A DNA stretch of 64,000 nucleotides. Source: Coccinella septempunctata. Lineage: Eukaryota > Arthropoda > Insecta > Coleoptera > Coccinellidae. The DNA lies in NCBI RefSeq assembly GCF_907165205.1, contig NC_058189.1:20706001-20770000 (forward strand), written 5' to 3'. Positions 1-10,699 of the stretch are shown here, piece after piece (within the stretch, counting starts at the first letter, position 1; the number at the start of each line of letters is the position of its first letter). The notes under the pieces are model-generated. The model saw only the letters and a list, made by a program, of their open reading frames with translations, had not been told where the DNA came from and searched no databases. The position numbers and the translations under genes are program-made.

Positions 1-282
1 GAAGTTTGTGTAGGTTCTATATTTGTTATCGGAATTTTAATTCTTTAAAATTTTCAAAGTTGGTGTTCATCCTCAGTGTCCAGAATTTGTTTTTCGTTGG
101 TACTGCAGAAAGCATCAGGTGAGCTTATTTTTCGTATCTTCTTCCTGATTTTTCTCATAGCGTAGAGAATTTTTGATGAGTCGTTTTGTTTTTATGCATG
201 AGATATATTTTTCTTTTTTGTCTTGAAAAATTTTATTTCAAATTGCTTTGAGTAGCAAAGTAATTATTAATTAGATTTTAAA

Positions 283-1683
283 ATGTCTGACCATTCGGAC
301 TGCGATTCCGTAATGGAAGAAGACGCGCTAGGAATCGCTAATGTCGTGTCCGAACACGATATTTTGAGAGAGGAGAAAGCAAGTTTGAAAGCGACGGTGA
401 ATGAGCTAGATAAATGCGTATCTAGCTTAGTTGCTGAGATTAAAAATCTCGGGGAAAGGCTCGAGTTGCAGGAGGGAAATAAGGAAAGTCCTAACTCCAA
501 AGCACTCAAAAAGAACATTGCTTTGAAAAATGTCCAAGAAGTGACCTTACCGGTTCAAAAACAGAAGATGGAGGTGGTCAAAACCCCTCAAAACAAAATT
601 TCCCTACCCGCCATAAGAGTGAGAAAGGATAGCTCCTCGTCCAATGGAGACTCGAACAAAAAAAGAGTCTTGGAAACCCCAGCCAAACAGAAAACCACTC
701 CAGTGGAGGAGAGGAAAGAAAAAATCCCCCCAGTCACCCTGAGAGGTACGTCCGAATGGACTTCAATATCAAACGCCTTGATGCGGAACGGTATTAAATA
801 CCAAAGGGCGACGACAGTAAAGGACGGTATAAGGATCGTCCCACAAACCGCCGATGATCACAGAAGGATGACGGACTTCCTTCATAAAATAAATAGAGAG
901 TTTTACACTCTTCAACGGGAGGAAGAAAAGAAACTCTACGCGGTAGTGAGATATCTACCGCTGCATGCAGATATCCCGACGATCCTTGACGACCTCAAGG
1001 ATCAAGGGATCGTCGATGCTGAGGTCATAAGGATGACCTCAAATATAACAAAGAGGCCGATGCCCTTATTGCTGGTTGAAACCCAGAATAAGGGTATCTT
1101 CGAGGTGAGAAGGCTCTACAACATGAACTGTGTTGTTGAACCTAAGAGAAGGACGACCGGGCCTGGACAATGTTATCGCTGTCAGCGATATGGACATGCC
1201 CAAAGTAAGTGCACTTTTCCATGGAGGTGCGTGAAATGCTCCAGTAATCACAGCTCCAAAGAGTGTACGCTTACCAGGGATAACGAGTAGCGAAATGCTT
1301 CTTGTGTTCTCTGTGGAGAGCAAGGACATCCAGCCAGCTACAAGGGATGTAGCGAATGGAAATTGGTCACTAAAAAGGCCAAGAGATCGCCAAGATCGAA
1401 CCAAACCAGCTCGAGGCCAACACAAAATACTCCGAAGCCAGCCCAAAACTCTTCGGAAGTGAAGAAACCCCAGGAAACTGCAACCAAAGTAGTCAAAGAG
1501 ACGAAGAAACCAGAGCAAAAGACCGAAAAGGCAAAAACCGTCAAAAAAGCCGAAACCAGAAAAGGAATTTCTGGAATCACTGAGGAACTGGATAAGTTCA
1601 CGAAAAATTTCCTCAGCACGATGATGCAGAATCTGGAGAAAGAGATTGAGAAGAAAATGCAGCAAATTATTGAGAATATTTAA
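283..1683 (+). pseudogene. Jockey ORF1 (gag-like RNA-binding protein), one internal stop
   Basis: The frame runs 467 codons, interrupted by a single TAG at 1288-1290 where copy C has a glutamate codon, so one base change explains the break. The N-terminal third is charged and lysine rich with a possible coiled coil near residues 25-65. The middle (about residues 165-285) matches the domain that precedes zinc knuckles in Jockey ORF1 proteins (PRE_C2HC type). Three CCHC-type knuckles follow, beginning CYRCQRYGHAQSKC, CVKCSSNHSSKEC and CVLCGEQGHPASYKGC; the third lies after the stop. Family role: packaging element RNA into a ribonucleoprotein. The stop TAA shares its last A with the ORF2 ATG (TAATG at 1681-1685). 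Confidence 0.9.
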
Positions 1684-4600
1684 TGGCTGATACGACGATA
1701 AAGAACAATCTCATAATCGTCTCTTGGAACGTCGAAGGATTGAGAGCCCGCAGACCAGAATTCGAAGAACTGATTGAAGAGAAGAGACCGGATGTCATAG
1801 CTCTCCAAGAAACAAGACTTAACCCCAACGTTCGGATAGCATTTCCCAATTACGATATCTACAGAAATGATAGACCTAACAGCACAGGTGGCGTTGCTAT
1901 ACTGGCTAGAAGGAATATGGATCACCATTTCGACCAAATATTCAATGGTCAAGAAGTAGAAGCAATATCGATTATTGTGAATACCAATCGAGGACAAGTG
2001 AAGATTATTTCAACTTATAAATCACCGGATAAGGACATACTGGAAGAGGGTCTAAAAATGCTACTAGAAGGAAGATACCCTAAAATCATAATTGGTGATC
2101 CTAACTGCAAATCGCAGGAATGGAATAGTAGGGTGGAAAATACCAACGGGAGAGGACTGAAGATTTATGCTGAAAAACTTAATGCAGTTGTGATAGGACC
2201 TGATATACCGACCTACATACCAAGAGTAAATGGACTACCCGATGTACTGGACATTGTCGTAATGAAAGACATCACTGAAGAAATCAGCATTGATACAATA
2301 GAAGACGGAACTTCAGACCACAATCCCATAGAATTCATAGTGAGACATGGCCCAAGAAACGAAGAAGAGACACAAACCAAGGATCGCACAGACTGGGAGA
2401 AATATAAGAATTTACTTCAGGAGAAAATCACGGAAATTCCCCAAATAAACACCCGGGAAAAATTGTAAAATCAAATAAAAGAAGCCTATGAAGACAGCAC
2501 CAAGAGAATAAGGAAACCAATTCCGTAACATTCACATGGGATATAAAGGAACTTATAAAAAAGAACAGAAGACTCAGAAAAATCTACAGAACAACAAAAA
2601 GAGAAGAAGACAAGAAGAAACTGAATAAGCATAGTCAAATATTGAAAAATGCTTTAACAGAACTGCGTAATAATAGATGGCACCAGAGATTAAGGGAACT
2701 GAATACAATAGATCACTCGGCTTGGAAAATGCAAAAACGCTTACGACGAGAACAGACAGTTATACCTCCACTGCATGGAGCAAACGGAATGGTATATACG
2801 AGACTTGAAAAAGCCGAAGCACTTGCCGACTCAATTGAGAGAGAAGCCAGTATGAATTACAGAAATGATGATGACAATGAGGATCTAGAGGAAGAAGTGG
2901 AGGCAAACGAAGAACTGATGATGGAACCACCGGAAACCGAAATCATTCCAAAACCGGCTTCACCAACAGAAATCAAAGAGATCATAATGAAACTGAAAAA
3001 CCGGAAAGCACCGAGAAGATAGGATAACGAATTACATGTTGTAGAAATTGCCTAGAAAAGAAATAGCAGCTTTGACGAATATAACAAACGGAGTGATGAG
3101 GACCGAATACTACCCAAAGAGGTGGCCCAGGTGACCAGTAACATATCTGTTATGTTTTCTCGGGAGATCGAATTGGGAACTTTGTTATGTGTTAATTTTC
3201 TGTAACCATTACGTGTCTGATACGATATTTAGGATGTACCTGTGCTGTATTTAAATTATATCCACATTTTGTAAATTTCATGTACCCGCTCCATGATATC
3301 CACGTAACATATTTGTAACATTGCTCTTTATTTACCATGTATCATTTTGAGATCATCGACAGAGCATGACACCATAAGCGTTTTAACTACCGTCGAGGGC
3401 GCTGTAAAGCGTAAACAAATATGGAGGATTGTGAGAAATGCTATTGATACTGCTGTCGTTTCGATATTTATTTATTATCATTTAGACGTTTTGTCAGTTG
3501 AATAGTGGATTACTGAAAGTGAAGTGCAGATATTAAACGTTTGATAAGTTATTTGTGTGTCATAGTGATTTTCCAGTGAAATGGTGAATAACTGAAAAGA
3601 AAGTGGTATGGATATCGAACTGTAGGTCAATAAATCTCTTCTCGTATTTTCATAGTAGTCCTATAAAACATAATAGGCTATGGTTTTATTATATCCAGCA
3701 TATAAAAATTTTATTTGAATAAATAATGTCCTGTTTGATGTAAATTTCGATATAGGTTATTTTCTCACGTGTTGCATGTACCTCATATGTAGAAATAAAT
3801 GAATAAATCATATACGTATATTGAAAATTTTCTTCAGAAAGATATGAAATATGCATATAGTATTCTTATCATTTTCATAACGCATAACATGGACACAATT
3901 CTTCTAAAAACTTTTTGACCTAAGCCAAAAGATTAATGAACTGTTGATTATTCTTTTTATGGAATGCAGGAAAGTGCAAAGACCAGAAAGACATGTCCTA
4001 ATCTTTCTTGGAGAACAATAATCATGAACCCAGCAGTTTGCATGATGTAATGTATCATTTCTAGTTCTATTAACTCGTGCACTAATTTTGTAATCTGAAA
4101 TTTATGAAAATATATTGTTTTTGAACATTAGTTCATTCGTTCACATACCTCACCGAACTGATGTGAGATGCTTTTGAATTTTATTTTCAAAAATGATTGA
4201 TCAACACACACTCTTTAAAAAATCAATATTCGAGTTCATTATTATTGCAACAGTTTATATTAATTTCGATAATTTTTCATCTTTTTGTTGAAAGCGTTTT
4301 TAATAACAAGTGAAACATAATAAACATAACACATGAAGGTAATATATATAGATCTCCCATGAAACAAATATTTGCATGGTCCATGTTTGAACTATTTATG
4401 CTCCTTTCAGAAAGGAGATGTGTTCCTTGTTTGAGGCGGACATAGGAGCATAGCTGCTACATAAGCGTTCTGTATTTGTACTCTTAGTGTGATATATCTG
4501 TTATAAAACACGGAGCGCGGGATACATTTCTGCTTCATAACTGTTATGAGATATGGTCACCTGGGGGAAAACTGCAGAAATGATAGTTTTCAACAAGCCT

Positions 4601-5783
4601 GGAAAGGAACGGAATTTTCCTCAAAATTATAGACCAATCAGCCTACTATCAGCACTAGGAAATATCGTCGAGAGGGTTATCGCCAAAAGGCTGAATGAGG
4701 AAACAGAAATGTTGAAGATAATTCCACCCGAACAATTTGGATTTCGACGAGAACATTCGACTGAACTCCAATTGCTACGGCTCATAGAATACGTCACCGA
4801 GGGAATGCAGACCAAACAGGCCACAGGATTAGTTCTGATGGATATCGAGAGAGCTTTTGATAGAGTATGGCACGAAGGCCTACTCTATAAGATGAAAAAA
4901 GCAGGATATTCGACCAAGCTATGCAAGATTATAAGGAACTATCTGAGGAATAGAAACTTTTATGTGAAGATAGATGGAGCAACCTCTCAAACCAGACAAT
5001 TGGAAGCGGGAGTGCCTCAAGGATCGGTACTTGGACCTCTGCTTCACGTAATATACGTTTATGATATCCCGAAGAATGCTATAAATATGCTCACCTTGTA
5101 CGCAGATGACACAGGAATAGCGTTCAGACATCGACGCCCAGAGATCATACACCGGAGACTGCAGGAAGCCATAGATGAATTACTCAAATGGTGCATCAAA
5201 TGGAAAATCCAAATCAATGGAAGAAAGACTCGAGCAATATTACTGCAAAAAAGAAGATTGAGGATGGAAGAGAACCTGGAAGTTGATGAAGAAGAGGTTG
5301 AATGGAAAAATGAAGCAACATATCTAGGAGTGACGCTTGACAAGAGGACTTACATGGAAAAACCACATCAAATGTGCTGTTGATAAAACAAAAGCCGCAA
5401 TGAGTAAACTTTATCCACTCATAGGCAGAAGAAGTCATATGAATAAGAACATTAAAACTATTGCGCGACCACAACTCACATATGGATCGGCGGCATGGGG
5501 CTTCGCAACCAAGACCCACATCAAGAGAATACAGGCCACTGAGAATAAACTCCTTAGAATGGCGATGGACGTACCCTGGTTTGTTTGGAACAAACAAATC
5601 TACAAGGACTTGGAATGGGAACCAGTTACAGAATTTATGAAGAGAAAGGCGGAAAGGATATTCGACAAAGCCAAACAACATCCAAATGAGGAACTACGAA
5701 GATAAGTCGACTACGACCCAACGAAAGAAGCTAGAAGGTCAAGAACCTACCACCGAAGACCGAGAGATCAGTTAAGGATTTAA
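1683..5783 (+). pseudogene. Jockey ORF2 (endonuclease-reverse transcriptase), broken
   Basis: Residues 1-230 carry the apurinic-like endonuclease: SWNVEG, LQETRL, a GDPNC where copy C has GDLNC, and SDHNP near the end. Deletions relative to copy C at about 2460 and 2528 break the frame, and the linker resumes at 2642-3022. A TIR element interrupts at 3126. The reverse transcriptase continues after it with NYRPISLLSALG, FGFRREHS, VLMDIERAFDRVW, GVPQGSVLGPLL and the catalytic YADD near 5100. A frameshift near 5340 and a TTA-to-TAA change at 5703-5705 precede the original stop near 5781. Intact ORF2 in this family nicks target DNA and primes cDNA on it; this copy is dead. Confidence 0.9.
3126..4565. 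mobile_element. 1.44-kb non-autonomous TIR transposon, copy 1
   Basis: The insertion splits the reverse transcriptase gene of copy A, and comparison with uninterrupted copy C gives exact borders. Ends are inverted: CCCAGGTGACCA at the left and the complement, TGGTCACCTGGG, at the right. A subterminal CTGTTATG/CATAACAG motif occurs at both ends. The empty site is GAGGTGGAAAAC-like, and GG is repeated at 3124-3125 and 4566-4567, so the target duplication is 2 bp and not TA. It has no coding frame of note. A second copy is at 30907-32340. The superfamily is not assigned. Confidence 0.88.
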
Positions 5784-5999
5784 ATGTAACCAAAGAAGAG
5801 CTTAACCTATAAAAGCTATAGGCAGCATACAACTATCAACACGACTATGATAGTGTGATCCAACGGAAGAAGCTAGAAGGTCGAGAACCTACCACCGAAG
5901 ACCGAGAGATCAGTTAAGGATTTAAATGTAACCAAAGAAGAGCTTAACCTATAAAAGCTATAGGGAGCATACAACTATCAACACGACTATGATAGTGTG
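5717..5999 (+). repeat. Tandem duplication in the 3' end of Jockey copy A
   Basis: A segment of about 141 bases covering the ORF2 C-terminus and proximal 3' UTR occurs twice in direct orientation (about 5717-5857 and 5858-5999). Both copies include the block ending in ACACGACTATGATAGTGTGA. Copy C has this block once, so the duplication is specific to A or its source. Confidence 0.85.
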
Positions 6000-7052
6000 A
6001 GAGTCCAGAAACCATAAGAGTCAACTGGTTAATAGGCAAAAAGCCCGGAACCTATGAAGAAGCAGCTAAGGGTTTTTAGTGGGTCTCGAGCTCAGTGAGT
6101 GAGAATCCCCACACTGTTTCGCCTCAGCAGAGGGTGTGTTCGTCTGTTTTGCAGATTTTCCCCCTGCTACACCAAAAAAAAAGGTTTCTGGACTCTCACA
6201 CGATCATAGTCGTGTTGATAATTGTATGCTGCCTATAGCTTTTATAGGTTAAGCTCTTCTTTGGTTACATTCAAATCTTTAACTGATCTCTCGGTCTTCG
6301 GTGATAGGTTCTTTACCTTCTAGCTTCTTCAGTTGGATCGTAGTCGACTAATCTTCGTAGATCCTCATTTGGATGTTGTTTGGCTTTGTCGAATATTCTT
6401 TCCGCCTTTCTCTTCATAAATTCTCTAACTGGTTCCCATTCCAAGTCCTTGTAGATTTGTTTGTTCCTAACAAACCAGGGTACGTCCATCGCCATTCAAA
6501 GGAGTTTATTCTTTTAGTGGTACCGTTTTTTCTAGAACTATTGAATCTCATAGCGTCTCCTCTCTATTTTATCTCGATGGTTCATACCATACTCTGTCGA
6601 ATGCTCTGGCGACATCTAGTAGTACAAGACCAGTTGCTTGTTTATTTTGGAATCCTTCTGTTATGTTTTCTGTGAGTCTCAGTTATTGCTGTTCTGTTGA
6701 GTGATCTCTTCTGAATCCGAATTGCTCTGCTGGAATGAGATTCAGATTTTCAGTTTCTTCTGTAAGCCTCCTAGCGATTACTATTTCTACTACTTTTCCT
6801 AGGTCGGACAATAAACTTATCGGCCTGTAGTTTTGGGGGAATTTTTTATCTTTGCCTGGTTTGTTGAACACTATGATTTCTGCAGTTTTCCACTTTTTCG
6901 GATAGTGTTCAGTCCTCATTATACCGTTTGCAATATTTGTGAGAGCAGCTATACCTTTTCTAGGTAATTTCTCCAACATAACATTCGTTATTTTATCACT
7001 TCCGGAAGCTTTTCTATTTTTCAAGCTTCTGATTATCTCCTTTATTTCGAAT

Positions 7053-7230
7053 ATAGAAATCATAAAAATGGTGAATTGGCAAAATTTTATTTGCAAATTA
7101 CTTAAATCGCGACAGTTTCGAGATGGGATTTATCTCTTCTTCAGGCAAAAAAAATAACAAGACATTGTAAAACAAAATATGACAAACTACACCCAATAAA
7201 GCTTACCGAAATAAATACTTTTACAATAAC
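7053..7230 (-). repeat. Terminal repeat of the PLE, left end
   Basis: About 180 bases that recur inverted at 9160-9341. It contains the block CAAACTACACCCAATAAAGC and the hammerhead-like core. This corresponds to the pseudo-LTR of Penelope-like elements. Confidence 0.75.
7110..7145 (-). ncRNA. Hammerhead-ribozyme-like motif, PLE left end
   Basis: On the minus strand the core CTGAAGA is followed by a 5-bp stem (GAGAT/ATCTC, loop AAATCCC), then GAAAC and GTC. This is the order of a type I hammerhead with a minimal stem III, known from Penelope-like elements. One extra A lies between CTGAAGA and the stem. Stem I is only about two pairs by eye, so activity is doubtful. Confidence 0.5.
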
Positions 7231-7408
7231 ATTGGTAATTCAAATGTTTCGACATCACACAGACACTAAAAACTGGATTAGATGGAACCTTCTAGAATTC
7301 TAAATATAAACAATCAATCAGACATGTTCCAACGACGAGGTTAGTTGTTATAATCCAATTTCTTGTGTTTACATCAACTTTGTATCCTAATGGCCTACCA
7401 CAAATCAT

Positions 7409-8423
7409 TTAATATTTAGAAATTAAATTGCAATAAATCTGGCTCAAATTATCAATGTCGGTCCTATAATTTACAGAGTTACACGTCTTTATATAAAACA
7501 TTTCGGCAAAAAATCTTTTAATATAATTTTTCTCTTCGTGCAAAATTTCAACATTATCGAGATTAAAATCGAACATGTGTCCTGTACTAAGATGATGATA
7601 GACTAGGGCCGTTTTGTTGTCAGAGAGATGCTTAATCGAATATTTGTGATCAGATATTCTCTTACAAAGATGTTGCCTAGTTGTTCCTACATAACTTTGT
7701 TGACAATGTAGACAATTGTTCTTGTATATAAGATAAGATTCCCATTTTTTAGGAACTTTGTCCTTTAGTTTAGTAAAGAACACTTTTTCGAAAGTGTTGT
7801 CGCTCCAAGTTATGAACTTCATGTTTTCTTTCTTTAAAACTCTTTTCAGATTGTGTGTCAAATTTGGAATAAGTGGGAGTTTAACAAATTTAACAATATC
7901 ATTGTCCATGTTATTTGGGCGAATATCGTTGACTGGAATAGCATTAGGGTTAGAATTTACAAATTTGCTAATTAATCTCGTTGGATAACCGTTTTTAACT
8001 AAGTCACTTCTTAAAATATCTAAGTTGGATGACACAAACTGTGGGCTACATATTCTAAGCACTCTCAAATATCCCTGTCTAATGATATTCATCTTTTGAT
8101 GTAATGGATATTAGGACCAATAATTAATTGTCCTGCATGTATTCGTGGGTTTTTTATACAGATTCGTTCTTATACTTTTACTACTAGGATCTCTAATTAA
8201 CAGGATTTTTAAAAAGGGTAATGAAAGATTTACATCATCCTCTAATTCAAATGTGAACTTGAGATTAGGCTCTATGCTATTAAAAATATTCAAAATATAA
8301 TCTAACGAGCTCCTCGGGATAGCCATGCAAATATCATCCACATAAATAAATATGAATGGGAAAAATATGTTAGATTTACAAATGACTTCATTAATTATGT
8401 AGTTCATGACTAAGTGTGCAAAA
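7409..8423 (-). pseudogene. PLE reverse transcriptase C-terminal part plus GIY-YIG endonuclease
   Basis: Reading the minus strand from 8407, the catalytic YVDD is near 8340, then the thumb region. A frame interruption near 8100 separates it from a 227-aa frame at 7409-8092. The latter ends in the nuclease: YLIYKNNCLHCQQSYVGTTR holds the two short strands of a GIY-YIG domain, with the arginine of the RISDHK block and a later glutamate. Two cysteines in NNCLHC fit the CCHH-type insert of Penelope nucleases. The family uses this nuclease with the reverse transcriptase for target-primed insertion. The fingers and motif A are missing, so it is 5' truncated. Confidence 0.85.
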
Positions 8424-9176
8424 TGATAATTGGCCCACTATAACAGATTTTTGTTCTTTTGACCTTGAAACTTTTTTAGAGTTGGTTGATTTTGTTTTAA
8501 AAGTAGCTACGTACAATATTCGAATAAATTGAACGAACAAGTTTTTGGATGTCCTATGGGAGCTCCATGTTCGCCAATTTTTGCACACTTAGTCATGAAC
8601 TACATAATTAATGAAGTCATTTGTAGATCTAACATATTTTTCCCATTCATATTTATTTATGTGGATGATATTTGCATGGCTATCCCGAGGAGTTTGTTAG
8701 ATTATATTTTGAATATTTTTAATAGCATAGAGCCTAATCTCAAGTTCACATTTGAATTAGAGGATGGTGTAAATCTTTCATTACCCTTTTTAGAAATCCT
8801 GTTAATTAGAGATTCTAGTAGTAAAAGTATAAGAACGAATCTGTATAAAAAACCCACGAATACATGCAGGACAATTAATTATTGGTCCCAACATCCATTA
8901 CATCAAAAGATGAATATCATTAGACAGGGATATTTGAGAGTGCTTAGAATATGTAGCCCAGAGTTTGTGTCATCCAACTTAGATATTTTAAGAAGTGACT
9001 TAGTTAAAAACGGTTATCCAACGAGATTAATTAGCAAATTTGTAAATTCTAACCCTAATGCTATTCCAGTCAACGATATTCGCCCAAATAACATGGACAA
9101 TGATATTGTTAAATTTGTTAAACTCCCACTTATTCCAAATTTGACACACACATTTGAATTACCAATGTTATTGTAA
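8424..9176 (+). pseudogene. PLE reverse transcriptase fragment, plus-strand unit
   Basis: A 215-aa frame begins at 8529 with NEQVFGCPMGAPCSPIFAH, the motif B region of Penelope reverse transcriptases, followed by FIYVDDICMA, the catalytic motif C. It continues into the thumb, ending in LPLIPNLTH, where the minus-strand unit goes on into the nuclease; here the sequence jumps directly to the terminal repeat at about 9155. So the nuclease was deleted. The first part (8424-8528) has no partner in the minus unit and extends motif B upstream. Confidence 0.83.
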
Positions 9177-9341
9177 AAGTATTTATTTCGCTTTATTGGG
9201 TGTAGTTTGTCATATTTTGTTTTACAATGTCTTGTTATTTTTTTTAGCCTGAAGAAGAGATAAATCCCATCTCGAAACTGTCGCGATTTAAGTAATTTGC
9301 AAATAGAAATTTTGCCAATTCACCATTCTTATGATTTCTAT
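9160..9341 (+). repeat. Terminal repeat of the PLE, right end
   Basis: Inverted partner of 7053-7230, nearly identical. About 32 bases (9342-9373) follow before the right target duplication; they have no partner at the left end and may be a 3' tail of the element. Confidence 0.75.
9248..9283 (+). ncRNA. Hammerhead-ribozyme-like motif, PLE right end
   Basis: Same sequence as the left-end motif on the plus strand: CTGAAGA at 9249-9255, stem GAGAT/ATCTC, GAAAC at 9274-9278, and the putative cleavage triplet GTC at 9280-9282. An extra A before the stem and a weak stem I are the same reservations. Confidence 0.5.
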
Positions 9342-10699
9342 AACGATTTCCTGGCAATCTTAGTACTAGAGTATTTATTTCGAATGGAGATGTTGGTTTT
9401 TCTATTTTGTCGTCTACTGGTGGTTCGTCCATTTCTTCTTCGTTGTTCTCAACTAGTTCTTCCAGATCATCATTACCGTCATCAGGTCTGTAATTCATTC
9501 TCGATTCTCTTTCGATCGAGTCAGCCAGTGCTTCTGCTTTATCGATATTCGTATATGCCATTCCTCTTTCTCCGTGGAGAGGTGGTATTTTAGTCTTTTC
9601 TCTTCTCAGACATTTTGCATTTTCCATGCAGAATGATCGATAGTATTTAGTTCTTGAACTCTTTTGTTCCATCTATTTGTTCATGATGTCCTTCAGGGCA
9701 TTTTTTAGAACTTGGCTGTGTCGGTTTAGATTTCACTTATTTATATCTGTTTTGTTGAGCCTGTATGTTTTTCTTAGTTTCCGATATTTCCTGATGAGAT
9801 CTTTGATTTCTCTGGGTGTATCACCGTGTGGATGTATCGGTGCTGGTCTCGATATTTTGTTTGTGCTCTTTTTGTAGGCATCTAGTATATTCTTTTCTAG
9901 TTTATCAACTGCTCTTTCTAGGTCTTCCGGTGTGTTGATTGTTATTATTTCTGTTACCTCCGATTGTATCAGATGGCTATATTTAGTCCAATCGGTGAAT
10001 TCTCTTGTTTGAATTAGTTCTCTTCTTGGCCCTTCTCCTATTGTTAATTCGATGGGGTTGTGGTTAGAGGTTCCGTCTCACAAGGTCTCTATCAAGAATT
10101 CTCTAGTGATATTTTTCATAATTGCGATATAAATTATATCTGGTAATATATTTCCGAATGCTAGGTACGTTGGTTCCTCAGGTCCAATAACGATAGCTTC
10201 ATGTTTTTCAGCGAGATCTTTCAGTTTTCTGCCATTTCTGTTTTCCATCCTGCAGTTCCATTCTGGAGATTTGCAATTAAAGTCTCCGATGCAGATTTTC
10301 GGTTTGTTGCATCTAGTAAGTTGTTGATTTCTTCTTCCAATAAGTTATTTGGGGGTCTTTTATATGCCGATGTGACTTCGACTCTTTGTCGATTTATTTC
10401 AGCAACAATCGTCACTGTTTCTATCGGTGACTCGTCAGATCTTCCTTTAAAATAGTGTTTCAGTTCTCGTCTAACCAGTAAGGCAACACCTCCTCCAGTG
10501 TTTGCGATTCTGTCACATCTATATATCTCATAATTCATGATGTTCAATCGCGTATTTGGTTTTATTCTTGTTTCCTGTAAGGCTATAATATCAGGTTTTC
10601 TCTCTGACATTATTTCTTCTATCTCGGATTTTCGAGTTCTGACCCCGTTTATGTTCCAGGAGACTATTTTAAGGGAATTTTTCCTAGTTGTATGTTCCA

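Larger units (their letters stand above)
1..6181 (+). mobile_element. Jockey-clade non-LTR retrotransposon, copy A (degenerate)
   Basis: Layout is 5' UTR (1-282), ORF1 with CCHC knuckles, ORF2 with endonuclease and reverse transcriptase, 3' UTR and a short A-tail at 6173-6181. It is collinear with copy C at 21290-25943 on the other strand. By comparison with C, about 23 bases of its 5' end lie outside the window. It is broken by a nonsense codon in ORF1, several small deletions in ORF2, and a 1.44-kb TIR element inserted in the reverse transcriptase region at 3126-4565. Absence of RNase H and the three-knuckle ORF1 fit the Jockey clade. It cannot be autonomous in this state. The left target duplication is out of view. 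Confidence 0.92.
7053..9373. mobile_element. Penelope-like element (PLE), two partial units head to head
   Basis: The insertion is flanked by a 12-bp direct repeat, TTTATTTCGAAT, at 7041-7052 and 9374-9385, and interrupts copy B exactly there. It contains a minus-strand unit (7409-8423) with reverse transcriptase end and GIY-YIG nuclease, and a plus-strand unit (8424-9176) with only the reverse transcriptase part. About 600 bases of the two are near-identical inverted copies. Both outer ends carry the same roughly 180-base terminal sequence in opposite orientation. Complex unit arrangement and variable target duplications are typical of Penelope-like elements. Neither unit has a full reverse transcriptase. 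Confidence 0.87.
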
